A DNA stretch of 25,561 bases, taken from NCBI RefSeq assembly GCF_025567385.1, contig NZ_JAOQJU010000037.1:1-25561 (forward strand), written 5' to 3'. A model generated the notes under the pieces. It was not told the DNA's origin. It worked only from the letters and a program-made list of their open reading frames with translations, and did not search any database. The position numbers and the translations under genes were made by a program. Positions 8,028 to 17,380 of this stretch are shown here, piece after piece. The DNA is from Claveliimonas acetigenes (GTDB lineage: Bacteria; Bacillota; Clostridia; Lachnospirales; Lachnospiraceae). Position 1 is the stretch's first letter; each line of letters starts with the position of its first letter.

Positions 8028-9235
8028 TGGCCGAAACCGCTATGCCGGGAGGAAAGAAAGGAGCCGTTCCTGCTTTTAACGGCATCGGTATAAGGGTTGC
8101 GGATTTTCATTGCCAGCATGCTGGAAGCGGTCTGCACAAGTTTTAGCTGAATGTAGGGGGCTTCGGCCTGTTCGCAGCCATAGACTGCATTTTCCAGAAG
8201 ATTTCCCATCATCACACACAAATCCTGTTCAGAAATAGGAAGCTGGTCAGGCAGCTTCAGAGAGAATTCTGTCCGGATATTTCTGTCACGGCAGAGGGAT
8301 TCATAATAAGAAAGAATAGCGTTCAATGCCGGTGAATCTGAATAAATGGTAAGTTCTGTTGAAGCGCTCTGGATATAGGATGAGACGTAAGTATCCAGGC
8401 GTGCATAGTCCTTCTGGTTCAATAATTCTGAGATTACAATGAGCTGGTGGCGGAAATCGTGCCGGATCCGGCTGTTCTCCCGGACAGAGTTCAGAAGCTG
8501 CTGATACTGTGCCCCCTAGATGGATAAAATCTCGTTGTAGTGTTCCAGATTCTGCTTTTCAGTGAAAGTATGGACAAACTGGTAGAAAAGCATATAAAGG
8601 AGAACAATCAATATAATCAGGCAGGTTAGAACCGAGATATACATGAACCGTGCACGGCCGATATACATCCAGCTATAGTTATGGGGAATCAGAATATAGG
8701 TTACGATAACACATAAAAACGGAAATGGGCAGACATAATTCCAAATCACCTTGGAATGAAAATGCGCAATCAGCCAGCCCAGGTATTTGGTAAAAGGCAG
8801 ATAGAGAACGAAGTCTGCCAGCGTTAAAAATGCAAGCTGGAAAAGGAAGCCCTCCACGGAGATATCCTGGTACGTATTGTCCGGGTGCAGGGAGACATCT
8901 ATCAGCGTTGCGAAAATGCGGGAAAAACCGCTGATCATGTATACGGTAAGGAAAATAAAAAGTGATTTATTAAGCGGCAGTTCCAATTGCTGTTGATAAA
9001 AATAGAAGAAGAACACACCCGCAAACATTGCCAGCAGGAATCTGGTTGGAAGGATTGTGAGATGGGAAACCGGGATGGAGAGCAGGAAAAAACCAACAAG
9101 ACATGCAGCAGATCTCAGGAGTAGAGCAGAAGCTCTGCATCTGAGATAGTCTCGTACAGGAAATATGCATAAGAACATCAATGGGATCAGCATCGTACAT
9201 GTATAGAGGATGTTGAAGATATTTAATGTGTTCAT
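8028..9235 (-). pseudogene. AgrC-like GHKL sensor histidine kinase, interrupted by an in-frame TAG and cut by the gap
   Basis: Translation begins at ATG 9235 (AAGGAG 8 bases upstream). About 190 residues of largely hydrophobic sequence with roughly six membrane segments follow, then a cytoplasmic linker that ends at TAG (8516-8518). The same frame continues without a shift after the stop. It gives QYQQLLNSVRENSRIRHDF with the phospho-acceptor His motif RHDFRHQL, then the N-box MMGNLLENAVYGC and the start of a G-box (RHSGFG) before the gap. So one kinase gene is split by a single codon. In related kinases this position is commonly Gln (LSIQ..QY), and CAG to TAG is one transition. As it stands, the first half is a membrane sensor without catalytic parts. 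It starts 12 bases after the response-regulator stop. Confidence 0.85.
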
Positions 9236-9247
9236 CCGTAGTTCTCC

Positions 9248-9973
9248 TTATATCTCATCGAGTTTCTCAAAATGGTAGTTGTGATAAGTGCTCTTAATAG
9301 AAGCACGGTCGGCTCTGCGGATGGGAAAACGATGACCGTCCTTCATGACGTATACATCCGTTTCCTCCGATATAATATGTTCCATATTCAGCAGAATCCC
9401 ACGATTGCAGTTCAGAAAACATCCGCAGCTTTCTGTAAGTTCGCAGACTTTACTGAAAGGAATCCGATAGCGGTGCTCCGTCCCGTCTGTCATCAGGAAT
9501 ATTGTATAATTGTTGTCAGAAAGGATATGCTGGATCCCATTAATCGGAAGCTGAACCGTCTGGCTGCCGCTGACAAAATCCAGAGTCCGGCGTATGGCGG
9601 GCAGCCGTCTGCGGATATCCGTAAGAACCTGAAAAATCCGTTCCTTTGTAAAATCTTCCTTATCAATATAGTCGAAGCAATGGAGGCTTGCGGCCTGCCA
9701 GATATGTTCCCGGCTGACGGTCAAAAAGACAACAAGGCACTGGGCGCTCATTTCCCATAGCTTTCTGGCAGTCTCTATTCCATCCATGCATTCCATAAAA
9801 ATATCTAAAAATACGGCGGTGTAATCATTCTGGTTCAAAGAGGCAATAAAATCGCTTCCGTCTGAAAAACAGGAAATATCTATGCACAGAGAGTATTCCT
9901 TTTCATATTGGCGAATCAGTTGAATCAGCAGGGTGGATTCCTGCCGGTTGTCATCTACAACTGCGATATTCAT
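9248..9973 (-). CDS. LytTR-family response regulator (AgrA/LytR type)
   Basis: The receiver domain (about 1-125) has the acidic pocket VVDDN at 5-9, phospho-acceptor Asp57 in FLDIFM, and the conserved Thr in FLTVS. The C-terminal LytTR DNA-binding domain (about 140-235) has HILSDNNYTIFLMTDG, FSKVCELTESCGCFLNCNRG and the closing HRFPIRRA. Together with the downstream kinase it forms an Agr-like two-component system. The start ATG has only a weak GTGGATG ribosome site. It is divergent from the surface-protein operon at 10146, whose control it may govern (inference). No autoinducing-peptide gene (AgrD-like) or AgrB is seen nearby. Confidence 0.93.
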   Translation of the reverse strand: MNIAVVDDNRQESTLLIQLIRQYEKEYSLCIDISCFSDGSDFIASLNQNDYTAVFLDIFMECMDGIETARKLWEMSAQCLVVFLTVSREHIWQAASLHCFDYIDKEDFTKERIFQVLTDIRRRLPAIRRTLDFVSGSQTVQLPINGIQHILSDNNYTIFLMTDGTEHRYRIPFSKVCELTESCGCFLNCNRGILLNMEHIISEETDVYVMKDGHRFPIRRADRASIKSTYHNYHFEKLDEI

Positions 9974-10024
9974 AGCACATCCACTTTCCCTTTCCCTCTA
10001 TATATGAGTGTATCAAAAATCCAT

Positions 10025-10036
10025 ATTATTATAGCA
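10025..10036 (-). promoter_or_regulatory. Extended -10 of the response-regulator operon
   Basis: On the minus strand TGCTATAAT provides TATAAT (10028-10033) with the TG extension. No acceptable -35 lies 16-18 bases upstream; that position is taken by one arm of the inverted repeat at 10050-10083. This arrangement is typical of activator-assisted promoters. Confidence 0.6.
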
Positions 10037-10049
10037 TCCATTCCTCCCG

Positions 10050-10083
10050 AAAATCTACCGTTTACACCAAATTGGTAGATTTT
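10050..10083. repeat. Perfect inverted repeat, candidate operator between regulator and surface operon
   Basis: Arms AAAATCTACC (10050-10059) and GGTAGATTTT (10074-10083) are exact reverse complements with a 14-base spacer. They sit in the divergent region, centred about 45 bases upstream of the expected transcription start of the response regulator. ACCGTTTAC within it resembles a LytTR-type half site, although LytTR sites are normally direct repeats. Confidence 0.65.
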
Positions 10084-10145
10084 ATTGAGAAAATTATTGA
10101 TAATGAATCCGTAAATATATGAATAGCCTAAGGAGGAAAATGAGG

Positions 10146-10955
10146 ATGGCAGCAGGAGTAAAGGCACAAAACCAGAAAAGAACGAAGGTGGAACTTGCGC
10201 TGATGGTACTGGTGGCAATATCCATTGTGCGGCAGTTCTTCCTGGGAAATTATCATAATATGTTTCTGGGAATTCTTACATTGCTTTTGTTCATGGTACC
10301 AAAACTGATTGAGAAAAAGCTGAGAGTAGAGATTCCGATTGGGCTGGAGACAGTAATCCTGGTATTTATCTTCTGCGCGGAGATTCTGGGAGAAATCAAT
10401 GCCTTTTATGTCAGAATCCCTATCTGGGATACCATTTTACATACGACCAATGGATTTCTGATGGCGGCAATCGGATTTGCGCTGATTGACATTTTCAATA
10501 GAAGCGAACGGTTTTCTATTAAGATGTCGCCGTTTTTCGTGGCGTTTGTGGCATTCTGTTTCTCCATGACGGTGGGAGTGCTGTGGGAATTCTTTGAATT
10601 CGGTATGGACTGGTTCTTCCAGACCGACATGCAGAAGGACTGGATTCTTCCGGCAATCAGTTCTGTAAAGCTGAACCCTGACGGGGCAAACGTACCGGTG
10701 AAGGTAGCCATTGAATCGGTGATGATTAACGGAGAAGAGTGGAACCTGGGCGGTTATCTGGACGTTGGAATTGTAGATACCATGAAGGACCTGATGGTAA
10801 ACTTTGTGGGAGCGATAGTATTTTCCATCGTGGGAGTGATTTACCTGAGAAGAAGGGGAGAGGGCAAGCTTGCCGCGTCTCTGATTCCCCAGGTAAAAGG
10901 ACAGGAAGAGGAAGGATGCGAAGAAGCATCTGAAAAAAAGGAGGCGGTAGAGTGA
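10146..10955 (+). CDS. Polytopic membrane protein, DUF2238/YjdF-like
   Basis: I choose ATG 10146 because AAGGAGG (10130-10136) lies 9 bases before it; in-frame ATGs at 10119 and 10140 lie before or too close to this site. The 269-residue product has about six membrane segments. Conserved polar patches lie in or near the membrane: WDTILHTTNGFLMAAIG, GVLWEFFEFGMDWFF and DVGIVDTMKDLMVN. This pattern resembles DUF2238 (YjdF) membrane proteins, whose function is unknown to me. The tail is charged (Glu/Lys). The gene overlaps the giant surface protein by four bases (GTGA), so the two are translationally coupled, suggesting a role in assembling or protecting it (inference). Confidence 0.8.
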   Translation: MAAGVKAQNQKRTKVELALMVLVAISIVRQFFLGNYHNMFLGILTLLLFMVPKLIEKKLRVEIPIGLETVILVFIFCAEILGEINAFYVRIPIWDTILHTTNGFLMAAIGFALIDIFNRSERFSIKMSPFFVAFVAFCFSMTVGVLWEFFEFGMDWFFQTDMQKDWILPAISSVKLNPDGANVPVKVAIESVMINGEEWNLGGYLDVGIVDTMKDLMVNFVGAIVFSIVGVIYLRRRGEGKLAASLIPQVKGQEEEGCEEASEKKEAVE

Positions 10956-13900
10956 AAAGAAACTGGAAGAAATGGACAGAAAAAGCGCTTAGTGCGGCGC
11001 TGATTGCAGCGATGGCGGCGGCATATCTGCCTGCAGCCAAAGGAGCGGAGGCAGAAGCGGCGGAGGCGTCCGCAGGAGGAACGACCTATGAGGGCGAGTT
11101 GAATGCCATGACCGACGAAGAATATGCGAAGTTCGGGCTGGCGAACAGTTCACCGGACGAATTTGACCCGGAGGATACGTCGAATCCGCTGGATGAGTAT
11201 GAGTCAATCACACCTACAGAATTATTTGTGGGCTATGGGAATAAGACGAGTTCCTATGAAGCAGAATTTTTCATAGCGGATAATGTGACAGAATCTTCCG
11301 CAAGTGCGTTTAGTCTGGATACGATGGATGACAAGTTGATAGGCAAGAAAGTCGATCTGGACGAAGGAAGTAAAAACATTCATGCTCTTGCAGAATGCGG
11401 GGCGGATATTGATGGAGACGGTACGGATGAGCTGATAACGCAGGAAATTTATTCGATAAGGAATAGTAGCCGCGGATCGGAAGTACGTCTCTATGCCTAT
11501 GATTATGATGAAGCAGCTGAGGAATGGGTGAAGATATCAGAATGCAGCACATCGATACATGATTCGAGTTCTGATTGGACGACTCAGATACGAACGGATT
11601 CCACGGAATGCCTGACCGGTCTGACGGCAGGAGATTTTAATGGCGACGGCAAGGAAGAAGTGGTGATGTATTATCCGATTGCATCCGGAAGGCTGTATAT
11701 GTGGGATGGGAAGAGCAAGGAGGATGCCCATTATGTTATGGAGCTTAGTGATCTCAATGATGAGAATAATAGTTATAACCACATAACAGGCTTTACACAG
11801 TCGATCGTCTCCTTATCCACAACCAGTATCTCAGGACGGGATGATCTGGTGATTAACATCAGCAAGCCTCTTACATCAAGCGGCGAATTCAGTACAAGCG
11901 GACAAAGCTCCCTTATGGCAATCTACCGCTATTCGATGGGGTGGGAATGTGAGTATAGGAGCAGCTTGACCTACGGCAGTACACGTATGAGATTTTGCTC
12001 TTCCACAGATACAGATGTGAACGGAAATGGAATCGAAGAGCTTCTTATCGGCGGGTACAAGAATACCGAATGGAGTACGAACAATGACGTCGGGATACTG
12101 GATGCATCCAAGAATCTGATTCAGTTAATCTGCTGGAATGAGACGGAGCAGAAGTATGAAGAGGTTTGGGATGCCCCGAAAGAGGTGGAAGCGCTTGCAA
12201 ATCTTCCGCTTACAACAGTTATGACAGAACCGGCAGCATTGGCGGCAGGAAGATTTCATGCAGACTCTGATGCGGATCAGGTATTTTTGGAGGGCGTCGT
12301 GTCGAAGTTCGCCGGAGGTGAGGCAAACGGCGCTTCGGAAAAAGAACGGCTGTCCGGCGGTTCTTTCTCAACGGAGTACAAGGCTCCTATAGATAACCTG
12401 AATGCAGCGTTTATCAGTACGGCGTGCGCCGGAACTTTTTCTACCAATGGAAGGGGCGCGGAACAACTTGTGTTTGTAGCGGGGGACTTCCAAGGCAGCA
12501 GTGATCATAGCAAGGTATATCTGGACGTCTATTGGATCTGGGAAAATGGTGATAAAAATCTTACCGGTTCTAAGTCAGATAATGATTACCTGAAGGGAAG
12601 AGCGTCACAGGGAGAAGGAAGTTTTCTGACGCTCTGCGCACTGGACGCAGATGAGGATACGGTTCAGGTGCAATATGAAGGAAAAACTTATGGATGGAGC
12701 GATCCGACCTTGTACTGTGTGTTGCAGAGCCCGCCGTACTGGAGCGAATTACAGTATAACAGTGAGACTTATGGCGCGGGAGAAGTATCCTATAGTATTA
12801 GCTATGGTTCGTCCACAGGACAGGAGAGGGAACATGGAGTGTCTCTTGGATTCTTTTTAGAGGCGTCTGCGGTGATTGGTCCCAGCTTTTTTGGAAATGG
12901 AGTGCAGGTAGGCGGCGGATTCGACTTTTCCGGCATGAAAGAACAGACGGAAAGCTGGGGAACCGAACACGAAGTAAATGATTCGGTAGAGTTCATTGTG
13001 GCGCCCGGAGAGGATCAGGCAATTATCCTGGCGATTCCGCTGGTTATCTATCATTATAAGATATGGATTCCGGAATATGAGGTTACCCAGGAGGAAGTAG
13101 ACGCTTATAACGAATTGCGCAAGGAGAATCCGGCGCTGGATCCTTATCCGTATGAGGAAGGAGAGATAGCGCCGGGAAGCTGGCAGGAGTATGATGTGCA
13201 GATGCAGCTGGAACCGGCATTCTCGAATATTCCGATAGAGACATATAATGAGCTGGCGGAAGAATACAAAGATTCCAAAGGACTCCGACCTGTTACGGAA
13301 GAAACGCTGGCAAGCAAAACCATCGGGGATCCATCGACTTATCCGGGCAGTGAAGCGGAGATTAAAGAGCCTGGAAATGTAGAGAATTTACATATTTCCA
13401 GAAACGCTGTGCGGACCATTTCTTCGGAATCCGGGAAAAAGCTGACGTATGAGATTGCGAAAGACTCCACCCACGCCGAAACTACGGCTGTAAATTATGA
13501 TGGTTCACTGTATGCAAAAGCAGAATTGGAAGGAAAGATTCCATTTGTCGGCGAGACCAGCGGAGAGGTTGCGATGGGGTTCAAATGGGAGCAGAGTGAC
13601 GGTTGTACTTCGATGAATACATCTACCAATGGAATGGAATTTTCTACTACCATTTGTGATATGCCGAAAGGAAGCGATGACTATTCCTTTACGACACAGC
13701 TGGCAGTGTTCAATAATACAGACCTTCCGATGGGAGGCGGCCAGACGGATGCAGTGAATAAGCAGGGAAACGCCTATTGCGTAGGTTATATTGTGACCGG
13801 AGTGGATGCGCCGCCGAAAACAGCAGTAGACTTGCGGGTTTTTGCTACGACGGAGCATGAGGTGGCGCTGAAATGGGATACCTCTTCCTACCGTCCGGCG

Positions 13901-16807
13901 CAGTCCTGGGAAGTGTTTGTGGAAGATCCGGTTACCGGACAGGAACATTCTCTTGGCATTACGAACGATACGTATTATGTGGCGACCCATTTGGATCCGG
14001 GAACGACTTACCGGTTTGCATTGAAAGCATATGAGGAGGAAGACGGGCGCGGCGATGCCAGTGTAATTAGTCGCTGGGTATCTGCAATCACGAAGGACAG
14101 CAGTTCTTCCGCCCCGTATTTTATAAAGCAGCCGCAGCGCGTAGTGGTAGCTCCTGATGACGGAGAAGTACATACCATGACGGCGGAAGCGCAGATTGGC
14201 GAAGGCATGGACGGGGCAGTCCTGACATATCAATGGCAGAAATATACGCATGCGCACCTGACAGGGGAAGGAACCTGGGAGAATATTGACGGGGCGACGC
14301 AGGCCGTATATCAATTGCCGAAGGTTACTTCAGAAAATGTCGGTGAGTTTGAAGAACAGACCCATTACCGTGTGGTTGCAACCCAGACAAAGGGAAGCAA
14401 TATTAAGAGTGCAATCTCAAAGGTGGCAACTATGTATATCAATTCGGACGGAAGCGAGCATGACTTCTATGAATTGCAGCTTGGGCTGTCCGTGTCCGGG
14501 GAACAAGTAAGCGAGCAGAGCGGCGACTATTATACAAGCGACGGGACGGCGGATTTTGCCGTTACAATCAGTCCGGCGGATGCAGACGGAAAGACGCCAC
14601 TTGAAGGAATCATCCAATTGATGTATTGCGATGAGAGCGGGAAAGAAATCGGTGTTCTCGGAAGCGGAAGCTTTGCGGATGGAGAGAGGACTTGTGATAT
14701 TTCCGTAAAAGAGATTCCGACAGGAATTTATAAGGTCTATGCTTCTTATTTAAGTATCGGACCGGATGGAAGCGGAGATATCGAGAGCTTCTATCTCCCG
14801 GCGCAGTCTGATCCGGTAACGCTTCACTCTGTGGAAGAGTATCGGATTACCTACCATATGAATGGCGGTATCAATCATTCAGCAAATCCGACGGTACTGA
14901 CAAATGAGAGTGCAGCAGTTGTGCTGGAGGATCCGACGAGAAATTACTATACTTTCAACGGATGGTATCTGGACGAGGCGCTGACACAGCCCCTTGAAAA
15001 TAATACGGTTGACCCGTTGACGCTGACAGGCGATGTGGATTTGTACGCTGGATGGGAAGCGGTTTCCTGGCAGATTGCTTATGAATTAAACGGCGGGACG
15101 AACAGCCCGGATAATCCGGCTTCCTATACCGTGGAAGATACGGTAATCCTGAAAGATGCGGCAAAAGACGGCTGCCGTTTCCTTGGGTGGTATACACAAG
15201 GAGATTTCTCAGGAAATCCGGTAGAGAAAATTGACGGAGCGGCTGCGGCAGATGTTACCCTCTACGCAAAGTGGGAAGAAATTGAAGTTCCGTTTGACCG
15301 GGATGATGAAACAGGAGCTTATCTGATTTCCAGCTATGAAGATCTGACGGCGATGGCACAGAAAATCCAGGATAACCCGAGCCAGTATGGAGCAGCAACT
15401 TACATACAGACCTGCAACATCAATTGTGGGGAGAGGGAGTGGACGCTGCCGCTTGGTACGCAAGAACATCCCTTCCAGGGAATTTATGAGGGCGAAGACT
15501 ATTATATCCTGGGGCTGCGTCCTGTAAATGGAAGCAATGGATTGTTTGGAGTGATTGGCGAGAGCGGTATGGTGAAGAATCTTTCGGTGATTGACTTTGA
15601 TTATAGCGAGACGCCGGAGACGGCGGGCGGAATCGCCGGAATAAACCGGGGAAAAATCATCGGATGCGGAAGCGGCATTAATCTGACTTCTGCGGCGACT
15701 ATTTTCCGCAACGGGGAAGCAGTACCGATTTACACATTGAATTCAGATATAAAGGGAATCTGCGTGGGAGGAATTGCCGGACGCAATGAAGGCGTCATTC
15801 AGGACAGCCGCAGCAACGCGGCCGTATCCGGAACCTGCGCGGGTGGAATTGCCGGAGAGAACACCGGAACCATCCTGAATGTATATAATGTAGGAACTGT
15901 GGCAGGAACGAATGCGGCAGGCAGCACGGCGGGCGGCATTGCCGGAAAGAATTCCGGTGAAGGAAAGCTTCAGTACGGTTACAATGCTGCGGCCGTTACA
16001 GGCGCGGCGGCAGGAGGCATTGCCGGAACCAGCGACAATACCAATATCCGGGATTTATGGTATTTGTCTGATATAACCGCAGCATGCACAAATCAGGAAG
16101 ACGGGGCGCTGACCGTGGGACGGAAGACGACGGCTGAAATGAAAACCCAGGAATTCTGTGATACATTGAATCATGCGATTGAAAAACAGAAAGAGGAGCT
16201 TGGCCTGCGGGATTGGGTCTACGGCGCAAGTGAAAATGAAGGATATCCAAGGCTTACGAGAGAAGTGGTGGTACAGCAGACTCTGACAAATGAGAAGCTT
16301 GGCATCAGCGTCAGCGGCTTGATTCATCCGGGAGCAACTCTGAAGCTTGAAAAGCTTTCTTCAGACCATGCGGAATATAAGAGTGTTGCCGAGGCGCTGA
16401 AATCCGGCAAGCTGCTGGAAGGCTGGAAATTATCGCTGGTTTATGCGGACGGTACTTACAGCACATGGGAAGGAAAGCTTACCGTTACGTTGAAGCCGGA
16501 GACGAAAGAGAAGCTTAAGGATCTGAGTATCTTCCACCAAAACGATAAGGGCGATGTGCTTGAACTTAAGACACAGAATGACGGCGAACAATTAATTGTC
16601 CAGACAAATACGCTGGGAAGCTTCTGCGTTGTAAAGGGAGAGACGGGAAGCCAGACGACAGATAACCAGAATGGCAGCAGTCAGAATAATAAAAGTACAG
16701 TAAAGACAGGCGATACGGCGAATCCGGCTGTGCTGATCTTCCTGCTGCTGGTATCCGGAGGAATCATCATTCTTTTGTTTATCCGGCATAAAAAAAGACG
16801 TTCGTAG
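10952..16807 (+). CDS. Giant 1951-residue multidomain cell-surface protein
   Basis: Starts at GTG with AAGGAGG 8 bases upstream. A signal peptide covers about residues 1-34. The N-terminal region has calcium-loop FG-GAP/VCBS-like motifs: DIDGDGTDE near 152, DFNGDGKEE near 228 and DVNGNGIEE near 355. Residues 594-710 form a Gly/Ser-rich strand region of unclear family. A fibronectin type III domain spans about 954-1045, and two Ig-like domains follow (about 1054-1165 and 1170-1285). Two InlB B-repeat (Flg_new) units lie at about 1296-1368 and 1372-1442 (YHMNGG..YAGW, YELNGG..YAKW). A GLUG-type repeat region at about 1540-1680 has recurring GGIAG. The C-terminus is TVKTGD, a membrane helix and RHKKRRS. 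The likely role is an adhesin or surface scaffold; no catalytic motif was seen. Confidence 0.9.
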   Translation: MKRNWKKWTEKALSAALIAAMAAAYLPAAKGAEAEAAEASAGGTTYEGELNAMTDEEYAKFGLANSSPDEFDPEDTSNPLDEYESITPTELFVGYGNKTSSYEAEFFIADNVTESSASAFSLDTMDDKLIGKKVDLDEGSKNIHALAECGADIDGDGTDELITQEIYSIRNSSRGSEVRLYAYDYDEAAEEWVKISECSTSIHDSSSDWTTQIRTDSTECLTGLTAGDFNGDGKEEVVMYYPIASGRLYMWDGKSKEDAHYVMELSDLNDENNSYNHITGFTQSIVSLSTTSISGRDDLVINISKPLTSSGEFSTSGQSSLMAIYRYSMGWECEYRSSLTYGSTRMRFCSSTDTDVNGNGIEELLIGGYKNTEWSTNNDVGILDASKNLIQLICWNETEQKYEEVWDAPKEVEALANLPLTTVMTEPAALAAGRFHADSDADQVFLEGVVSKFAGGEANGASEKERLSGGSFSTEYKAPIDNLNAAFISTACAGTFSTNGRGAEQLVFVAGDFQGSSDHSKVYLDVYWIWENGDKNLTGSKSDNDYLKGRASQGEGSFLTLCALDADEDTVQVQYEGKTYGWSDPTLYCVLQSPPYWSELQYNSETYGAGEVSYSISYGSSTGQEREHGVSLGFFLEASAVIGPSFFGNGVQVGGGFDFSGMKEQTESWGTEHEVNDSVEFIVAPGEDQAIILAIPLVIYHYKIWIPEYEVTQEEVDAYNELRKENPALDPYPYEEGEIAPGSWQEYDVQMQLEPAFSNIPIETYNELAEEYKDSKGLRPVTEETLASKTIGDPSTYPGSEAEIKEPGNVENLHISRNAVRTISSESGKKLTYEIAKDSTHAETTAVNYDGSLYAKAELEGKIPFVGETSGEVAMGFKWEQSDGCTSMNTSTNGMEFSTTICDMPKGSDDYSFTTQLAVFNNTDLPMGGGQTDAVNKQGNAYCVGYIVTGVDAPPKTAVDLRVFATTEHEVALKWDTSSYRPAQSWEVFVEDPVTGQEHSLGITNDTYYVATHLDPGTTYRFALKAYEEEDGRGDASVISRWVSAITKDSSSSAPYFIKQPQRVVVAPDDGEVHTMTAEAQIGEGMDGAVLTYQWQKYTHAHLTGEGTWENIDGATQAVYQLPKVTSENVGEFEEQTHYRVVATQTKGSNIKSAISKVATMYINSDGSEHDFYELQLGLSVSGEQVSEQSGDYYTSDGTADFAVTISPADADGKTPLEGIIQLMYCDESGKEIGVLGSGSFADGERTCDISVKEIPTGIYKVYASYLSIGPDGSGDIESFYLPAQSDPVTLHSVEEYRITYHMNGGINHSANPTVLTNESAAVVLEDPTRNYYTFNGWYLDEALTQPLENNTVDPLTLTGDVDLYAGWEAVSWQIAYELNGGTNSPDNPASYTVEDTVILKDAAKDGCRFLGWYTQGDFSGNPVEKIDGAAAADVTLYAKWEEIEVPFDRDDETGAYLISSYEDLTAMAQKIQDNPSQYGAATYIQTCNINCGEREWTLPLGTQEHPFQGIYEGEDYYILGLRPVNGSNGLFGVIGESGMVKNLSVIDFDYSETPETAGGIAGINRGKIIGCGSGINLTSAATIFRNGEAVPIYTLNSDIKGICVGGIAGRNEGVIQDSRSNAAVSGTCAGGIAGENTGTILNVYNVGTVAGTNAAGSTAGGIAGKNSGEGKLQYGYNAAAVTGAAAGGIAGTSDNTNIRDLWYLSDITAACTNQEDGALTVGRKTTAEMKTQEFCDTLNHAIEKQKEELGLRDWVYGASENEGYPRLTREVVVQQTLTNEKLGISVSGLIHPGATLKLEKLSSDHAEYKSVAEALKSGKLLEGWKLSLVYADGTYSTWEGKLTVTLKPETKEKLKDLSIFHQNDKGDVLELKTQNDGEQLIVQTNTLGSFCVVKGETGSQTTDNQNGSSQNNKSTVKTGDTANPAVLIFLLLVSGGIIILLFIRHKKRRS

Positions 16808-16835
16808 CATAGGCTTCATGTAAGCGGAGGAAAGA

Positions 16836-17336
16836 ATGAAAGACAAGAAAAAAAGATATTGGACACTTTTGGTTTTATTAATTGTAATTCTGATTGCAGG
16901 GATTGCGGCAGCCGTTTACTTTTCCCGGCAAAAGGATCCAGAGACGGGCGGCAATGCGTATGTGGATGCAGATGCCTCGGCATGGGACGATGGCATTGAC
17001 ACGGAAGAGCCGAGAGAGATTACTGAAAATATTCTGGTGCCGGGATACAGCGGCGCTGAGATGAAGGCAGGCGATACGACGCTGAGCCTGCGGATCGGAA
17101 ACCCGGAGGAGAACACCTGCTATCTGCAGGCAACTCTGCAATTGGAAGATGGAACTGTATTGTATGAATCCGGTTTGCTTGAACCCGGAACCGGGTTCGA
17201 GCAGATCGAACTGAACCAGACGCTGGAGGCAGGAACCTACGAGGCGCTGGTACATTATCAGGGGTATAGCATGGATGAGGAACGCAGCGAGCTGAATGCC
17301 AGCGACTCTGCATTTACTCTGACAGTTACACCATAA
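16836..17336 (+). CDS. Membrane-anchored extracellular beta-domain protein
   Basis: 166 residues. Basic MKDKKKRYW is followed by one hydrophobic helix (about 9-29), and the rest is extracellular. The outer part starts with an acidic linker and then a beta-rich domain (ILVPGYSGAEMKAG, IGNPEENTCYLQATLQLEDG, LNQTLEAGTYEALVHYQGY). It resembles a recurrent Bacillota family of short surface proteins that I cannot name. ATG at 16836 follows GGAGG by 6 bases. It lies 28 bases after the giant protein and 44 before the next gene, so it is part of the same operon. No catalytic residues are recognisable; a structural or adhesive accessory role is inferred. Confidence 0.8.
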   Translation: MKDKKKRYWTLLVLLIVILIAGIAAAVYFSRQKDPETGGNAYVDADASAWDDGIDTEEPREITENILVPGYSGAEMKAGDTTLSLRIGNPEENTCYLQATLQLEDGTVLYESGLLEPGTGFEQIELNQTLEAGTYEALVHYQGYSMDEERSELNASDSAFTLTVTP

Positions 17337-17380
17337 ATGAAAAACATGTAATAACATGAATCAGAAAGCGAGGAAAAAAT

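Noticed and set aside
7718..8146. Reading frames crossing the N run
   Set aside because: They are open only because N translates as X. Parts after the gap are antisense to spoVG or to the kinase and give no support.
8516..8518. The TAG codon as a pyrrolysine or other recoded codon
   Set aside because: No recoding element is seen, the position is not catalytic, and the family normally has Gln there; a simple nonsense change explains it.
11813..11821. A perfect DnaA box TTATCCACA inside the giant gene
   Set aside because: It is a single isolated copy in coding sequence with no second box nearby. One chance occurrence in a window this size is not surprising.
13505..14314. A 269-codon minus-strand open frame inside the giant surface-protein gene
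   Set aside because: It is fully antisense to a well-supported gene, lacks a ribosome site, and its Arg/His/Cys-rich composition is that of a shadow frame.
15620..16040. Recurring GGIAG coding repeats as a possible DNA repeat array
   Set aside because: The repeat is at the protein level (GLUG type) with diverged codons and irregular spacing; it is not a CRISPR or tandem DNA array.
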